Positions 24,881 through 33,169 of a stretch of DNA of 64,000 bases are shown here, one piece after another. The notes beneath the pieces are model-generated. The model was not told the origin of the DNA. It saw only the letters and a list, made by a program, of their open reading frames with translations, and made no database searches. The position numbers were made by a program, and so were the translations under genes. How positions within the stretch are numbered: the first letter of the stretch is position 1; the number at the start of each line of letters is the position of its first letter. The stretch is from Actinoalloteichus_B caeruleus (GTDB lineage Bacteria; Actinomycetota; Actinomycetes; Mycobacteriales; Pseudonocardiaceae), in the NCBI RefSeq assembly GCF_000718005.1, contig NZ_JODV01000001.1. One strand, given 5' to 3'.

Positions 24881-27004
24881 TCAGCCCCGCCCCCGGCCGG
24901 CCCGCATCCGCCACAGCAACCACAGGAAGTACGGGGTGCCGACGACCGCGGTCGTCAGGCCGGCCGGCAACTGCGCGGGTGCGAGCGCGGTCCGGCCGAC
25001 GACGTCCGCGATCACCACCAGGGCCGCGCCGAGCAGGACGGTGAGGGGGAGCTGGTGCAGGTGGCGCTTGCCCACGAGGATCCGGGCCGCGTGCGGGGCC
25101 ACCAGGCCCACGAAGGCGATCGGGCCGATCGTCGAGGTGGCCGCCCCGGTCAGGAGCACGGCGAGACCCACGTGCGTGACGCGGCTCGCGTCGAGCCGGA
25201 CGCCCAGCACCCTCGGGGTGGTGTCGTCGATCTGGACGATGTCGAGATCCCGGTGCGAACGCGCGACCACCACGGCCGCCACCAGCAGCGCCACGACCAT
25301 CGGCAGCAGCTCGACCGGTCTCGCGCCGAACGTCGAGCCACCCAGCCAGGTCAGGGCCTTGTTCTGGTTCCACGGGTCGGTGCGGACGAGCAGCAGGGTC
25401 GTCACCGCCGACGTGCCCGCCCAGATGGCGATGCCGACCAGCACCATCCGCCCCTGGTTGATCCCGCCCCGGGAGGACAACGCGAAGATCAGCAGACCGG
25501 CGAGCGCGCACCCGGCGAGGGAGCCGCCGAGGACGAGGACGAAGGCGGGCGCGCCCGCCGCGACGATCACGATGACGGCGCCCAGGCTGCCGGCGCTGGA
25601 CACACCCAGGATCCCCGGGTCGGCGAGCGGGTTGCGGGTGACCGTCTGCACGAGGGCACCGGCGAGCCCCAGGCAGGCACCGGCGAGGAGCGCGGCCAGC
25701 ACTCGCGGCACCCGGCTGTCCAGGACGATCTCCAGGATCAGCGCGGCGCGCCCGGTGGCCCAGTTCCACAGGTCGCCGAGCAGGACGGTGCTGTCGCCCA
25801 GCAGGACGCCAGCCACGACGGACCCGACCAGCACCGCACCCGCGACGGCCAGCACCGCTCCGGGGTGCCGGCGCCCGAACCCGGTGCCGCCACGCATGGT
25901 GATCAGCGTGTCGGGTTCCAGGGTGGACCTGGTCCTCGTCGCGAGGAGGATGAGCGCGACGGCGCCGATCACGCTGGTGACCACCCCGGTGGGCACCGTC
26001 ACGCCGCTGACCGAACCGAAGGTGGCGCGCAGCGCGATGTCCGCGGTGAGGACCAGCGCGGTGCCGGCGAGGGCCGCCAGCGGCAACAACGTGCGGTGCC
26101 GGCGCAGGCCCGGAACCCGGGACGCGACCAGGCGCACCAGCAGCGGCGCGCAGAGACCGACGAAACCGATCGGACCGGTCACCGTGACCACGCTCGTCGC
26201 CAGCAACACGGCGAGGACCACGATCACGGCACGGGTGCGGCCCACGTGCACACCCAGGGACCTGGCCGCGTCGTCCCCCAGCTGGAGCAGGTCGAGGCGC
26301 CGGGCCATGAGGATGAGCGCGACGGCCACCGGGAGCGCGAACAGCAGGACACCCCGAACCGCGCCCACCCCGTTCTGCCCGAGGGAACCAGCCCCCCAGG
26401 CGAACAGCCCCTGGGTCTCCCAGGGGAACAACAGCAGCACGGCGGAGGTGATCGAGGACAGGCCCAGCGTGATCGCCGAGCCCGCGAGCACCAGCCGCAC
26501 CGGGGACGCCGCCCCACCACCGGACAGCCCCATCACCACGGCGGCGGCCGCGAGCCCCCCGCAGAAGGCGACGGCGATGCTGGGGACGGCCCCCAGCTGG
26601 GCGCCGAGCACCGCGGCGAGGGTGACGGCCAGGTGGGCGCCGGCGTTGACGCCCGTGGTGTCGGGCGCGGCCAGCGGGTTGCGCGCCACCGCCTGCATGC
26701 TCGCGCCGGCGATGCCCAGCGCGCAGCCGACCAGCACGGCGGCCAGCAGGCGCGGGACGCGGGAAGCCGTGACGACCGCCGCGGCCGTGTCCAGCGACTC
26801 GCCTCCGGTGAGCACGGCCCACAGGTCCGCCACGCTCAGCGCCGCCGTGCCCTGGGTGAGGTGCACGGCGGCCGCCACGGACAGCCATACCAGGAGCACG
26901 AGGGTGACCAGCAGCGGGAGCCAGGGGCGACGGCGAGTGCCCTCCGCGGGTTCGGCGCTGGTCGGATCGGCTCGCCGGGCCGTCTCCGGTGGAGCGGTCG
27001 TCAC
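24881..27004 (-). CDS. Fused FecCD-type iron-siderophore ABC permease (FhuB-like)
   Basis: 707 residues made of two consecutive FecCD permease domains (about residues 25-345 and 370-700), each with roughly ten membrane segments, as in FhuB. Each half has the conserved blocks: first half SRVPRLLAAVLVGCALGIAG and NPLAAPDTTGV, second half SRVPRVLAALLAGACLGLAG and NPLADPGILGV. The G-Pro-I-x-FVGL coupling loops occur as GPIGFVGLCAP and GPIAFVGLVAPH. GTG at 27004 follows AGGAG at eight bases. It lies 11 bp downstream of the binding-protein gene in the same operon. It imports a ferric siderophore across the cytoplasmic membrane. Confidence 0.93.
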   Translation of the reverse strand: MTTAPPETARRADPTSAEPAEGTRRRPWLPLLVTLVLLVWLSVAAAVHLTQGTAALSVADLWAVLTGGESLDTAAAVVTASRVPRLLAAVLVGCALGIAGASMQAVARNPLAAPDTTGVNAGAHLAVTLAAVLGAQLGAVPSIAVAFCGGLAAAAVVMGLSGGGAASPVRLVLAGSAITLGLSSITSAVLLLFPWETQGLFAWGAGSLGQNGVGAVRGVLLFALPVAVALILMARRLDLLQLGDDAARSLGVHVGRTRAVIVVLAVLLATSVVTVTGPIGFVGLCAPLLVRLVASRVPGLRRHRTLLPLAALAGTALVLTADIALRATFGSVSGVTVPTGVVTSVIGAVALILLATRTRSTLEPDTLITMRGGTGFGRRHPGAVLAVAGAVLVGSVVAGVLLGDSTVLLGDLWNWATGRAALILEIVLDSRVPRVLAALLAGACLGLAGALVQTVTRNPLADPGILGVSSAGSLGAVIVIVAAGAPAFVLVLGGSLAGCALAGLLIFALSSRGGINQGRMVLVGIAIWAGTSAVTTLLLVRTDPWNQNKALTWLGGSTFGARPVELLPMVVALLVAAVVVARSHRDLDIVQIDDTTPRVLGVRLDASRVTHVGLAVLLTGAATSTIGPIAFVGLVAPHAARILVGKRHLHQLPLTVLLGAALVVIADVVGRTALAPAQLPAGLTTAVVGTPYFLWLLWRMRAGRGRG

Positions 27005-27015
27005 GACGTGAACTC

Positions 27016-28020
27016 CTACTGGGTGACGAGCTGGGCGACGAGGTCGTCGCTCCAGGCGGACAGCGACTCGGGGCCGCCGTACGCCCAGACCCCCACGGCC
27101 GCGCGGTGGACGTTCCCGTCCTGGACGAAGGGCAGGTTCTCCCACACCGGGTTGCCCGCCATCGCCGTCTCGACCACGTCGTCCTCGTCGTCGTTGCCCC
27201 AGTACAGCAGCCTGGTGTCGTCCGGGAGCGCCGTCAGGCCCTCCATGTCGATGTTCGACAGGCCGAAGGCGTCGTCACCCTCGTCCTCCCAGGCCGAGGC
27301 CAGCCCCATGCGCTCGGCCACCGCCTGGACGGCGGTGCGCGGGCCGTGCATGCGGATCGTGAGGTTCGCGCCCTCCGCGTACGGGGAGGCCAGGACGACC
27401 GGGGTACCGGCGAGACCGGCCTCCTCGATCGCGGCCGCGTTCGCCTCGATCGTCTCGTCCATCTCCGCGATGACCTGCTCGGCGACGTCCTCCTTCCCGA
27501 GGAGGGTGGCCACGCTCTGGAAGTCCTCGAGGATGGAGCCGATGGGATCGGAGGCGTTCGACCCGCCGAGGAAGGCGATGGGGGCGATGCGTTCCATCTG
27601 CTCCATCGCCCCGTCGGGGATCCCGCCCTCCGGCGCGAGGATCAGGTCCGGCTCCAGCTCGGCGATGGCCTCGACGCTCGGTTCCCGTCGGACGCCCACA
27701 TCGACGGGGTCACCGGTCAGGGGGACGCTGGCACCCACCCAGCTCTCGTACCCGGCGACGTCGCTGACCCCGACCGGGTCGACGCCGAGGCTGGTGACGA
27801 CCTCGGTGTGCATCCACTCCAGGGTGACGACCCGGGTCGCCGGCGCCGGGAGCTCCACGGTCTCACCGAGGGCGTCGACGATGCTGACGGCCTGGTCGGA
27901 CGCTCCCTCGGACGGGTCGGTCGTCGTCGTGGCCGCCTCGTGGGTGGTGCCGCACGCCGCGGTCAGCACGGCGACCGCGGTCAGGGCGAACAGGCTGGGT
28001 ACTGCTCGTGAGGTTCTCAT
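27016..28020 (-). CDS. Iron-siderophore substrate-binding lipoprotein
   Basis: 334-residue extracytoplasmic binding protein. The N-terminus is a lipoprotein signal with lipobox LTAAC (Cys about residue 23), then a Thr-rich linker. The body is a class III periplasmic-binding fold: VVTLEWMHTEVVTSLGVDPVG near the start, LEPDLILAPEGG, and the C-terminal LPFVQDGNVHRA typical of FepB/FecB-like proteins. It delivers ferric siderophore to the fused permease. The gene lies between the ATPase gene (65-bp gap) and the permease gene (11-bp gap). Confidence 0.92.
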   Translation of the reverse strand: MRTSRAVPSLFALTAVAVLTAACGTTHEAATTTTDPSEGASDQAVSIVDALGETVELPAPATRVVTLEWMHTEVVTSLGVDPVGVSDVAGYESWVGASVPLTGDPVDVGVRREPSVEAIAELEPDLILAPEGGIPDGAMEQMERIAPIAFLGGSNASDPIGSILEDFQSVATLLGKEDVAEQVIAEMDETIEANAAAIEEAGLAGTPVVLASPYAEGANLTIRMHGPRTAVQAVAERMGLASAWEDEGDDAFGLSNIDMEGLTALPDDTRLLYWGNDDEDDVVETAMAGNPVWENLPFVQDGNVHRAAVGVWAYGGPESLSAWSDDLVAQLVTQ

Positions 28021-28085
28021 GGTTCCCTTCGCGCGCGGCGGGGTCTCGCCCCGTCAGCACGGTACGGAGGTGGTGTGGGATCGGG

Positions 28086-28907
28086 TCAGGACGCGACGGT
28101 CCGGCGGACCCGTTGCCGAGGGGAGCGGATGTCCAGCTCGTCGGTCACGGGGTTGACCGACGTGGTGATCTCGATCTCGTAGACCTCGCTGAGCTGGTCG
28201 CCGGTCAGCGCCTCGTGGGGTGGTCCGTCCGCGACGACGGAGCCCCGGGACATGACGACGACGCGGTCGGCGACGGCCGCGGCCTGGTTCAGGTCGTGCA
28301 GGACCACCCCGACGGCCACCCCGTGCTCGTCGGCGAGTTCGCGCACCAGTTCGAGGACCTCGATCTGGTACCGCAGGTCGAGGTGGTTGGTGGGTTCGTC
28401 CAACAACAGCACCCCGGTGTCCTGGGCGAGGGCGCTGGCGAACCACACCCGCTGGACCTGGCCGCCCGAGAGCATGTCGACGTCGGTGTCGGCGAGGTCG
28501 GCGATGCCGGTGAGTTCCAGGGCCCGCGCGACAGCGGCCGGCCCCCCGACATCGTTGCCCCGCCAGCCCCGGCGGTGCGGGTGCCGCCCGTACTCGACGG
28601 CCTCCCGCACCGTCACCGCCGCCGGGGTCGGCCGGCTCTGCGCCAGCAGGGTGACCCGGCGGGCGAAGTCCCGCGCGGACAGGGCGGCGGCGTCACTACC
28701 GTCCCCGAGCCGCACGTCCCCCGCGCTCAGGGCCTGGAGCCGGGCGAGACCACGCAGGACGGTCGACTTGCCGGACCCGTTGGGACCGACGAGCGCGGTG
28801 ACCCGTCCGGCGGCGAGCTCGATCGACGCGCCCGACACCACCGGCGAGCCGCCGTAGCCGATCACGAGGGACCGACCGGTCATCGCATCCCGCTGCGCCA
28901 TCATCAC
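28086..28907 (-). CDS. Iron-siderophore ABC transporter ATP-binding protein (FecE/FhuC-like)
   Basis: About 273 residues. Walker A is GPNGSGKS, the signature is LSGGQVQRVWFA, Walker B is VLLLDEPTNHLDLRYQ and the switch is VVLHDLNQAAAVADR, all diagnostic of FecE/FhuC ATPases. Several consecutive start codons exist: GTG 28907, ATG 28904, ATG 28901, and ATG 28883 closest to the domain. GTG 28907 lies exactly 6 nt after TAAGCT, so a leaderless start at 28907 or 28904 is plausible. This is the first gene of the iron operon, directly behind a DtxR/IdeR-type box, so it should be repressed when iron is sufficient. Confidence 0.92.
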   Translation of the reverse strand: MMMAQRDAMTGRSLVIGYGGSPVVSGASIELAAGRVTALVGPNGSGKSTVLRGLARLQALSAGDVRLGDGSDAAALSARDFARRVTLLAQSRPTPAAVTVREAVEYGRHPHRRGWRGNDVGGPAAVARALELTGIADLADTDVDMLSGGQVQRVWFASALAQDTGVLLLDEPTNHLDLRYQIEVLELVRELADEHGVAVGVVLHDLNQAAAVADRVVVMSRGSVVADGPPHEALTGDQLSEVYEIEITTSVNPVTDELDIRSPRQRVRRTVAS

Positions 28908-28913
28908 CCGCGC

Positions 28914-28935
28914 AGCTTAGACAAGGCTTACCTAA
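28914..28935 (-). promoter_or_regulatory. DtxR/IdeR iron box overlapping the siderophore-uptake promoter
   Basis: The 19-bp sequence at 28917-28935 matches the mycobacterial IdeR/DtxR consensus (TTAGGTTAGSCTAACCTAA) at 15 positions by my count. The -10 hexamer TAAGCT (28919-28914) overlaps its end, so bound repressor would block polymerase. Confidence 0.85.
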
Positions 28936-28994
28936 GGGAACAAGGGGCTCGGAAGTGACGTCCGCGTCAGCCGTCGACCGGTCGGCGCTCGATG

Positions 28995-29558
28995 TCAGCG
29001 CTCGACCAGGGCGCGTTCGAGGACCGCGCGCACGTGCTCCGGGTCCGCCCGGCCCTCGTCGAGGAGGATCGCGGCGCACAGACCTTCGGCGATCGCCACG
29101 AACACCTCCACCGCCCGGGGGTCGGAGGTCCGGAGCCGCGCCAGGTCGGCGACACGCTCGCGCCAGCGGCGCGCCACCGGCCGGAGAGCGGGTCGGCGCG
29201 CCGCCAGCGTGGACAGTTCGCGTTCCGCGAGGGCCCGCTCACGCCCCTCCCCGGCCGATGCGGCGACCAGCGCGGCGAAGTCCCGCACCGGGTCGTCGCT
29301 GGTGTCCATGATCCGGCGGATGTGATCGGTGTAGGTGTCGGCGACCTCCGTGAGCGCCGCCACCAGCAGGTCGTCGAGAGTGGCGAAGTAGTAGGTGGTG
29401 AGGCTCGTCGTGATGCCGGCCTCCTTCGCCACGGCGCGGTGGGTCACACCGGCCGCGCCGTCCCGGCGGACGACGGTCAGGGTCGCCTCGATGATCTGGG
29501 CTCGCCGGCGCTGCCCTCGGACCCGCCGCCCGTCCGTGGTCGTGCCCTCGTCACCCAC
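28995..29558 (-). CDS. TetR-family regulator of the MFS exporter
   Basis: 187 residues. The N-terminal HTH reads RRAQIIEATLTVVRRDGAAG and AVAKEAGITTSLTTYYFATL. A TetR_C domain with several Leu/Ala-rich helices follows. Its start lies 32 bp after the stop of the MFS gene on the same strand, so the two form an operon in the order exporter-regulator; it probably autoregulates from the promoter upstream of the exporter. ATG at 29558 is used; there is no strong ribosome-binding site. Confidence 0.85.
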   Translation of the reverse strand: MGDEGTTTDGRRVRGQRRRAQIIEATLTVVRRDGAAGVTHRAVAKEAGITTSLTTYYFATLDDLLVAALTEVADTYTDHIRRIMDTSDDPVRDFAALVAASAGEGRERALAERELSTLAARRPALRPVARRWRERVADLARLRTSDPRAVEVFVAIAEGLCAAILLDEGRADPEHVRAVLERALVER

Positions 29559-29590
29559 GCCCTACTCCCGACATTCCCGTGGGCGGGTCG

Positions 29591-31114
29591 TCAGTGCTCC
29601 GAACCGCCCGAGGGGCCGATGTGCCGGAGGGCGGTGACGCACAGGACGGTGACCGCCGCGATGGCCACACCCGCAACGATAGCCGCCAGGTTGAGCCCGT
29701 CGGTGAAGGCGATCCTCGCCTGCTCGACCACCCGCGTCGTCGTCCCGTCCGCCACGGCCAGCGCTCCGGCCAGGCTGTCACCCACCGCGTCCGCGACCGG
29801 CCGGTCCAGCTCGGCGGGCGGGTTGATCCGAGCCCGGTAGACGGCGGTGGCGAGACTCCCGAGGACGGCGACACCCAGTCCGACCCCGAGTTCCTGGACG
29901 GTCTCGGACATGGCCGCCGCCGACCCGGACCTGGTGGGGGGCACCGCGCCGACGACGATGTCGGTCCCCAGGGCCGCCATGGCACCCAGTCCGAGGTAGA
30001 CGAGGGCGAACCCGACCACGACGACCAGCCGCTCCCCGGTCCCGGCCAGGGCGAGGCACAGGTAGCCGACCAGGGACATCGCCAGCGTGGCGGCCATGAT
30101 CAGGCCCGGCCGGAAGCGCCTGGCCAGCAGCGGGGCACCGATCGCCGCGACGAGCATCGCCAGGGCCGGCGGCCCCATCCAGAGCCCGGCGGCGGCGGGG
30201 GAGAGGCCCTCGACGAGCTGGAGGTACTGGGTGACGAGGAACATGACGCCGCCGACGCCGACGAGCCCCACCAGCAGGACGGTCAGCGCGGCGGAGAAGG
30301 CCCGGTTGGAGAACAGCGACACGTCGAGCAGCGGGGAGGGCAGCCGCAGCTGCCGGCGGACGAACACGACAGCGGAGACGCCACCGACCAGCACCGCGAC
30401 GAGGGTCGCGGCGTCGACCCCGTAGGCGGCCCCGTACTTGATCGCGTAGACGATCGGCAGCATCGCGAGCAGGGACAGCGCGACGCTGGGCAGGTCGAAC
30501 GCGCCTTCGCGGGGGGCCCGGTACTCGGGCAGCAGCGGCGGAGCCGCGACCAGGACGACCACGGCGATCGGAACGGCGACCAGGAAGGCGGCCCCCCACC
30601 AGAAGGTGGCCACCAGGGCTCCGCCGAGCACCGGCCCGGCGGCCATCCCGAGGGCGAACATGGTGGCCCACACCCCGATCGCCACCGCGCGCTGCCTCGG
30701 GTCGACGAAGAGGTTGCTGATCAGGGACAGGGTCGAGGGCATGAGGGTCGCGCCCGCCACCCCGAGCAGGGCACGCGCCACGATCAGCGCCTCGGCGGTC
30801 GGCGCGAACGCGGCGAACACCGAGACCACCCCGAACGCCGCGATGCCGATCATCAGCAGTCGGCGCCGCCCGATCCGGTCGCCCAGCGTCCCCATCGTGA
30901 TCAGGAAGCCGGCGATGAGGAAACCGTAGGCGTCCATGATCCACAGCGTCTGGGTGGCGCTCGGCTCGAGTTCCACGGCCAGCCCGGGCAGCACCAGGTA
31001 CAGGACGGTCACGTCGAGCCCCAGCAGCAGGGTGGGCAACGCCAACAGGGCGAGGCCCCACCACTCCCGAGCGCCGGCCCGGGGCGGGTCGAGCCGGTCC
31101 GAGATCCCAGTCAT
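29591..31114 (-). CDS. MFS drug exporter, DHA2 (EmrB/QacA) type with 14 membrane segments
   Basis: 507-residue proton-coupled exporter. Motif A follows TM2 as LGDRIGRRRLLMIG, and motif D1 is in TM1 (LLLGLDVTVLYLVLPGL). The number of hydrophobic segments fits the 14-TM DHA2 class, and motif C-like glycine/proline features occur in segment 5 (GMAAGPVLGGAL). ATG at 31114 follows GGGGGA. It is cotranscribed with the downstream TetR gene. Substrates are probably quaternary-ammonium-like or antibiotic compounds, which is a class-level guess. Confidence 0.92.
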   Translation of the reverse strand: MTGISDRLDPPRAGAREWWGLALLALPTLLLGLDVTVLYLVLPGLAVELEPSATQTLWIMDAYGFLIAGFLITMGTLGDRIGRRRLLMIGIAAFGVVSVFAAFAPTAEALIVARALLGVAGATLMPSTLSLISNLFVDPRQRAVAIGVWATMFALGMAAGPVLGGALVATFWWGAAFLVAVPIAVVVLVAAPPLLPEYRAPREGAFDLPSVALSLLAMLPIVYAIKYGAAYGVDAATLVAVLVGGVSAVVFVRRQLRLPSPLLDVSLFSNRAFSAALTVLLVGLVGVGGVMFLVTQYLQLVEGLSPAAAGLWMGPPALAMLVAAIGAPLLARRFRPGLIMAATLAMSLVGYLCLALAGTGERLVVVVGFALVYLGLGAMAALGTDIVVGAVPPTRSGSAAAMSETVQELGVGLGVAVLGSLATAVYRARINPPAELDRPVADAVGDSLAGALAVADGTTTRVVEQARIAFTDGLNLAAIVAGVAIAAVTVLCVTALRHIGPSGGSEH

Positions 31115-31133
31115 GCGTCCCCCAAGTATTTGG

Positions 31134-31162
31134 ACATAAAGACAACTAGAACCATCGTACAA
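31134..31162 (-). promoter_or_regulatory. Candidate MFS-tetR operon promoter
   Basis: On the minus strand TTGTAC (31162-31157) and TTATGT (31139-31134) are separated by 17 bp in an unusually AT-rich patch just upstream of the MFS start. No clear palindrome was found over it. Confidence 0.5.
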
Positions 31163-31169
31163 TTACTTC

Positions 31170-31217
31170 GGCCGCTGTCCACCCCGGCCGCTGCCCACCC
31201 CGGGCGCTGTCCACTCC
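31170..31217. repeat. Three tandem copies of a 16-bp unit
   Basis: Imperfect repeats of GGCCGCTGTCCACCCC at 31170-31185, 31186-31201 and 31202-31217, with one and two substitutions in copies 2 and 3, in the divergent intergenic region upstream of the MFS gene. Confidence 0.75.
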
Positions 31218-31298
31218 GGGCGGTCCGACCCCGCGCCCCCTCGGACCAGCCACCCCACGACCCCGCAACGCCAGCTTCCGACCACGCGACCCGGAAAC

Positions 31299-31317
31299 AG
31301 TCCGACTGGACTACATT
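31299..31317 (+). promoter_or_regulatory. Palindrome and -10 upstream of the DUF998 locus
   Basis: AGTCC-GACT-GGACT (31299-31312) is a perfect 5+5 inverted repeat touching TACATT (31312-31317). TACATT is a -10 hexamer placed exactly 6 nt before an ATG at 31324. This may be the operator/promoter of a short ORF plus DUF998 unit. Confidence 0.4.
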
Positions 31318-31323
31318 CGGTCC

Positions 31324-31428
31324 ATGCGTACGGAAAAACGTCCCGCCCCGCCCGCCAGGCCCGTCCCACCCGCCCCGCCGACGCCACGGACCACACCCGG
31401 ACCGCACGAGGCCAGGAGCGGCTCGTGA
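31324..31428 (+). CDS. Possible 34-residue leader ORF coupled to the DUF998 gene
   Basis: ATG at 31324 (six nucleotides after TACATT) opens a 34-codon frame rich in Pro, Arg and Ala that ends in a TGA overlapping the GTG start of the DUF998 gene (GTGA). The AGGAG ribosome-binding site of the DUF998 gene lies inside it. It may be a leaderless small protein or a translational leader. The evidence is position and overlap only; the sequence has no recognisable family. Confidence 0.3.
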   Translation: MRTEKRPAPPARPVPPAPPTPRTTPGPHEARSGS

Positions 31429-32024
31429 CAGCCCTGCTCTGGGCCGGCGCGGGAGCGGCGGTGGCCTTCGTCGTGGTGTTCCTGCTGGACGGCCTGACCA
31501 GACCGGGCTACCGCCCTGTCCGACACCCCGTCAGCGCCCTCGCGCTCGGCGACCGGGGCTGGCTCCAGACCACCAACTTCATCGTCTGCGGCCTGCTGAT
31601 CACCGCCGCCGCGCCCGCCCTGCCCGCGCAGTTGGGCAGCGTCCCCCTCGCCGTCGTGGTCGGCTTCTTCGGTCTCGCCCTGGTGGCCTCCGGGGTGTTC
31701 CCGATGGATCCGATGCGCGGTTATCCCCCTGGCACCCCGGAGGGAACGCCCACCGAGGTCAGCCGCCGCCACCAGCTGCACGACCACGCCGGCGCCGCCG
31801 TGTTCACCGCGCTGCCCGTCGCCTCCCTCGTCGCCACCTTCGCACTGCCCGGTCCACTCTGGACCTGGTTCTCGGGGGCCGTCACGGTCGCGTTGTTCGG
31901 TGGTTTCCACGCCTTCGGCCAGGCCTGGGAGAACGACTCCGCCCGCCTGGGACTCATCCAGAAGCTGGTGATCACCCTGGGCTGGTCCTGGCTGGCCCTG
32001 CTGTTCGTCCACGCCGCGACATGA
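31425..32024 (+). CDS. DUF998-family integral membrane protein
   Basis: 199 residues with about six hydrophobic helices. The family-typical first-loop motif HPVSALALGDRGWLQTTNF and the central FPMDP motif are present, followed by HQLHDHAGAAVF with conserved histidines in the next segment. Function of DUF998 is unknown. GTG at 31425 has AGGAG six bases upstream. The TetR gene that follows 56 bp downstream has its own promoter signal and may regulate this gene. Confidence 0.85.
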   Translation: MTALLWAGAGAAVAFVVVFLLDGLTRPGYRPVRHPVSALALGDRGWLQTTNFIVCGLLITAAAPALPAQLGSVPLAVVVGFFGLALVASGVFPMDPMRGYPPGTPEGTPTEVSRRHQLHDHAGAAVFTALPVASLVATFALPGPLWTWFSGAVTVALFGGFHAFGQAWENDSARLGLIQKLVITLGWSWLALLFVHAAT

Positions 32025-32068
32025 GCGCCGGGGACGCGCGGAGCCGGAAACGGGCTCCCGGGGCGGCC

Positions 32069-32074
32069 TACGAT
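32069..32074 (+). promoter_or_regulatory. -10 element of a leaderless tetR gene
   Basis: TACGAT ends six bases before the ATG at 32081, placing the start site at the initiation codon. The same hexamer with a 7-nt gap precedes pmt. Confidence 0.5.
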
Positions 32075-32080
32075 CCGCGC

Positions 32081-32701
32081 ATGGCAGAACGCCCCGATCC
32101 GAACGACCACCCGCCACGCCGTTCCTTCATCGAACGAGCTCGCCGCGCCCAGATCGTCGAGGCGGCCACCCAGGTCGTCGCCGAACTCGGCTACGCCGGC
32201 ACCTCCCTCGCCCGGATCGCGGAGAAGGCCGAGATCAGCAAGAGCGTCATCACCTACCACTTCGAGAACAAGGACGAGATCCTCCGGCTGGTGGTGTCCC
32301 AGTTCTTCGAACGGGGCTGGGAGCGCATGAGCGGCCACGTCGAGGCGGAGAGCACCGCGTCGGGCCAGGTCAGGGCCTGGATCGGCTCACAGCTGGAGTT
32401 CTACGCCGAACACCGCGCCGAGTTCCTGGCCATGAGCCAGATCATGGCCAACCACCGCACCCCCGAGGGTTCGCCCGCCTTCGCCGGCGAGCTCACCGAG
32501 GAGGTCGACGCGCTCACCGAGATCCTCCAACGAGGACAACGGGACGGCGAGTTCCGCGACTTCGACGCGCGCGGCGTCGCGACCATCATCCTGCGGTGCG
32601 CCGACGGCGTGCTCGGTTCGTGGGCGGTCGACGACTCCACCCTCCTGGTGGACCAGATCCCCGCGCTGCTCGACTTCGTCGACCACGCCATCCGGCGGTA
32701 G
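32081..32701 (+). CDS. TetR-family transcriptional regulator
   Basis: 206 residues. HTH segments are RRAQIVEAATQVVAELGYAG and RIAEKAEISKSVITYHFENK. The ligand domain begins about residue 85 and contains FYAEHRAEFLAMSQIMANHR, a feature of the TetR_C_6-like group. ATG at 32081 is six bases after TACGAT and has no Shine-Dalgarno sequence, so the message is probably leaderless. The likely target is the upstream DUF998 gene, by adjacency. Confidence 0.88.
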   Translation: MAERPDPNDHPPRRSFIERARRAQIVEAATQVVAELGYAGTSLARIAEKAEISKSVITYHFENKDEILRLVVSQFFERGWERMSGHVEAESTASGQVRAWIGSQLEFYAEHRAEFLAMSQIMANHRTPEGSPAFAGELTEEVDALTEILQRGQRDGEFRDFDARGVATIILRCADGVLGSWAVDDSTLLVDQIPALLDFVDHAIRR

Positions 32702-32950
32702 CGCACCGGAGGTCGCCCCGAGTCACGGGGAGCCGCCCAGCCAGCAGGTCGAGCCCCGGGGCGGGGCAGGGCCACGGCAGGTTCGTTCCTCACCGTGGCC
32801 CGCCGCCGGGCGCGCGTGCCCGAACACGACATCACCCACCGCGCCGATGGGCCGAGTGCGCAGCGGTGTCGGGACTCCCACCGAGATCACCGCGCGGTGG
32901 GAGTCCCCCTCAAGCCGGCCGTCCCCGAGCCTCCAGCAGACCGCGCGGAG

Positions 32951-33169
32951 TCAGCGGCCCGTGCCCGCCAGGTCGTCGAACTCGCCCGCCTTGCAGCCCT
33001 TGATCCAGGCATCCATCTCGGCTGGGGTGAACAACACCGCCCCCGCTTCCGGTTGCTTGCTGTTCCGTACGGCGATCCGGCCATCGCGCAGTGGAGCGAC
33101 CTCGACGCAGTTGCCCCCTACGTCGCTGAAGCTCGACTTGCGCCAGGCGGCCGTGGACAGATCACGCAT
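32951..33169 (-). CDS. DUF397 small protein
   Basis: 72-residue DUF397 protein: STAAWRKSSFSDVGGNCVEV at the N-terminus, RDGRIAVRNSK, and the C-terminal LFTPAEMDAWIKGCKAGEFD are the family signature. DUF397 proteins are partners of XRE-DUF5753 regulators in actinobacterial development (WhiJ/BldB-type loci) and some have been proposed to act in toxin-antitoxin-like pairs. ATG at 33169 follows GGAAAGG at eight bases and overlaps the XRE gene's stop by 8 bp, so the two are cotranslated. Confidence 0.93.
   Translation of the reverse strand: MRDLSTAAWRKSSFSDVGGNCVEVAPLRDGRIAVRNSKQPEAGAVLFTPAEMDAWIKGCKAGEFDDLAGTGR

Noticed and set aside
24216..26888. 890-codon minus-strand frame covering the permease gene
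   Set aside because: Only its last about 190 codons look like a real protein (the DUF4303-like gene with its own GTG and ribosome-binding site); the rest is the permease read in another frame.
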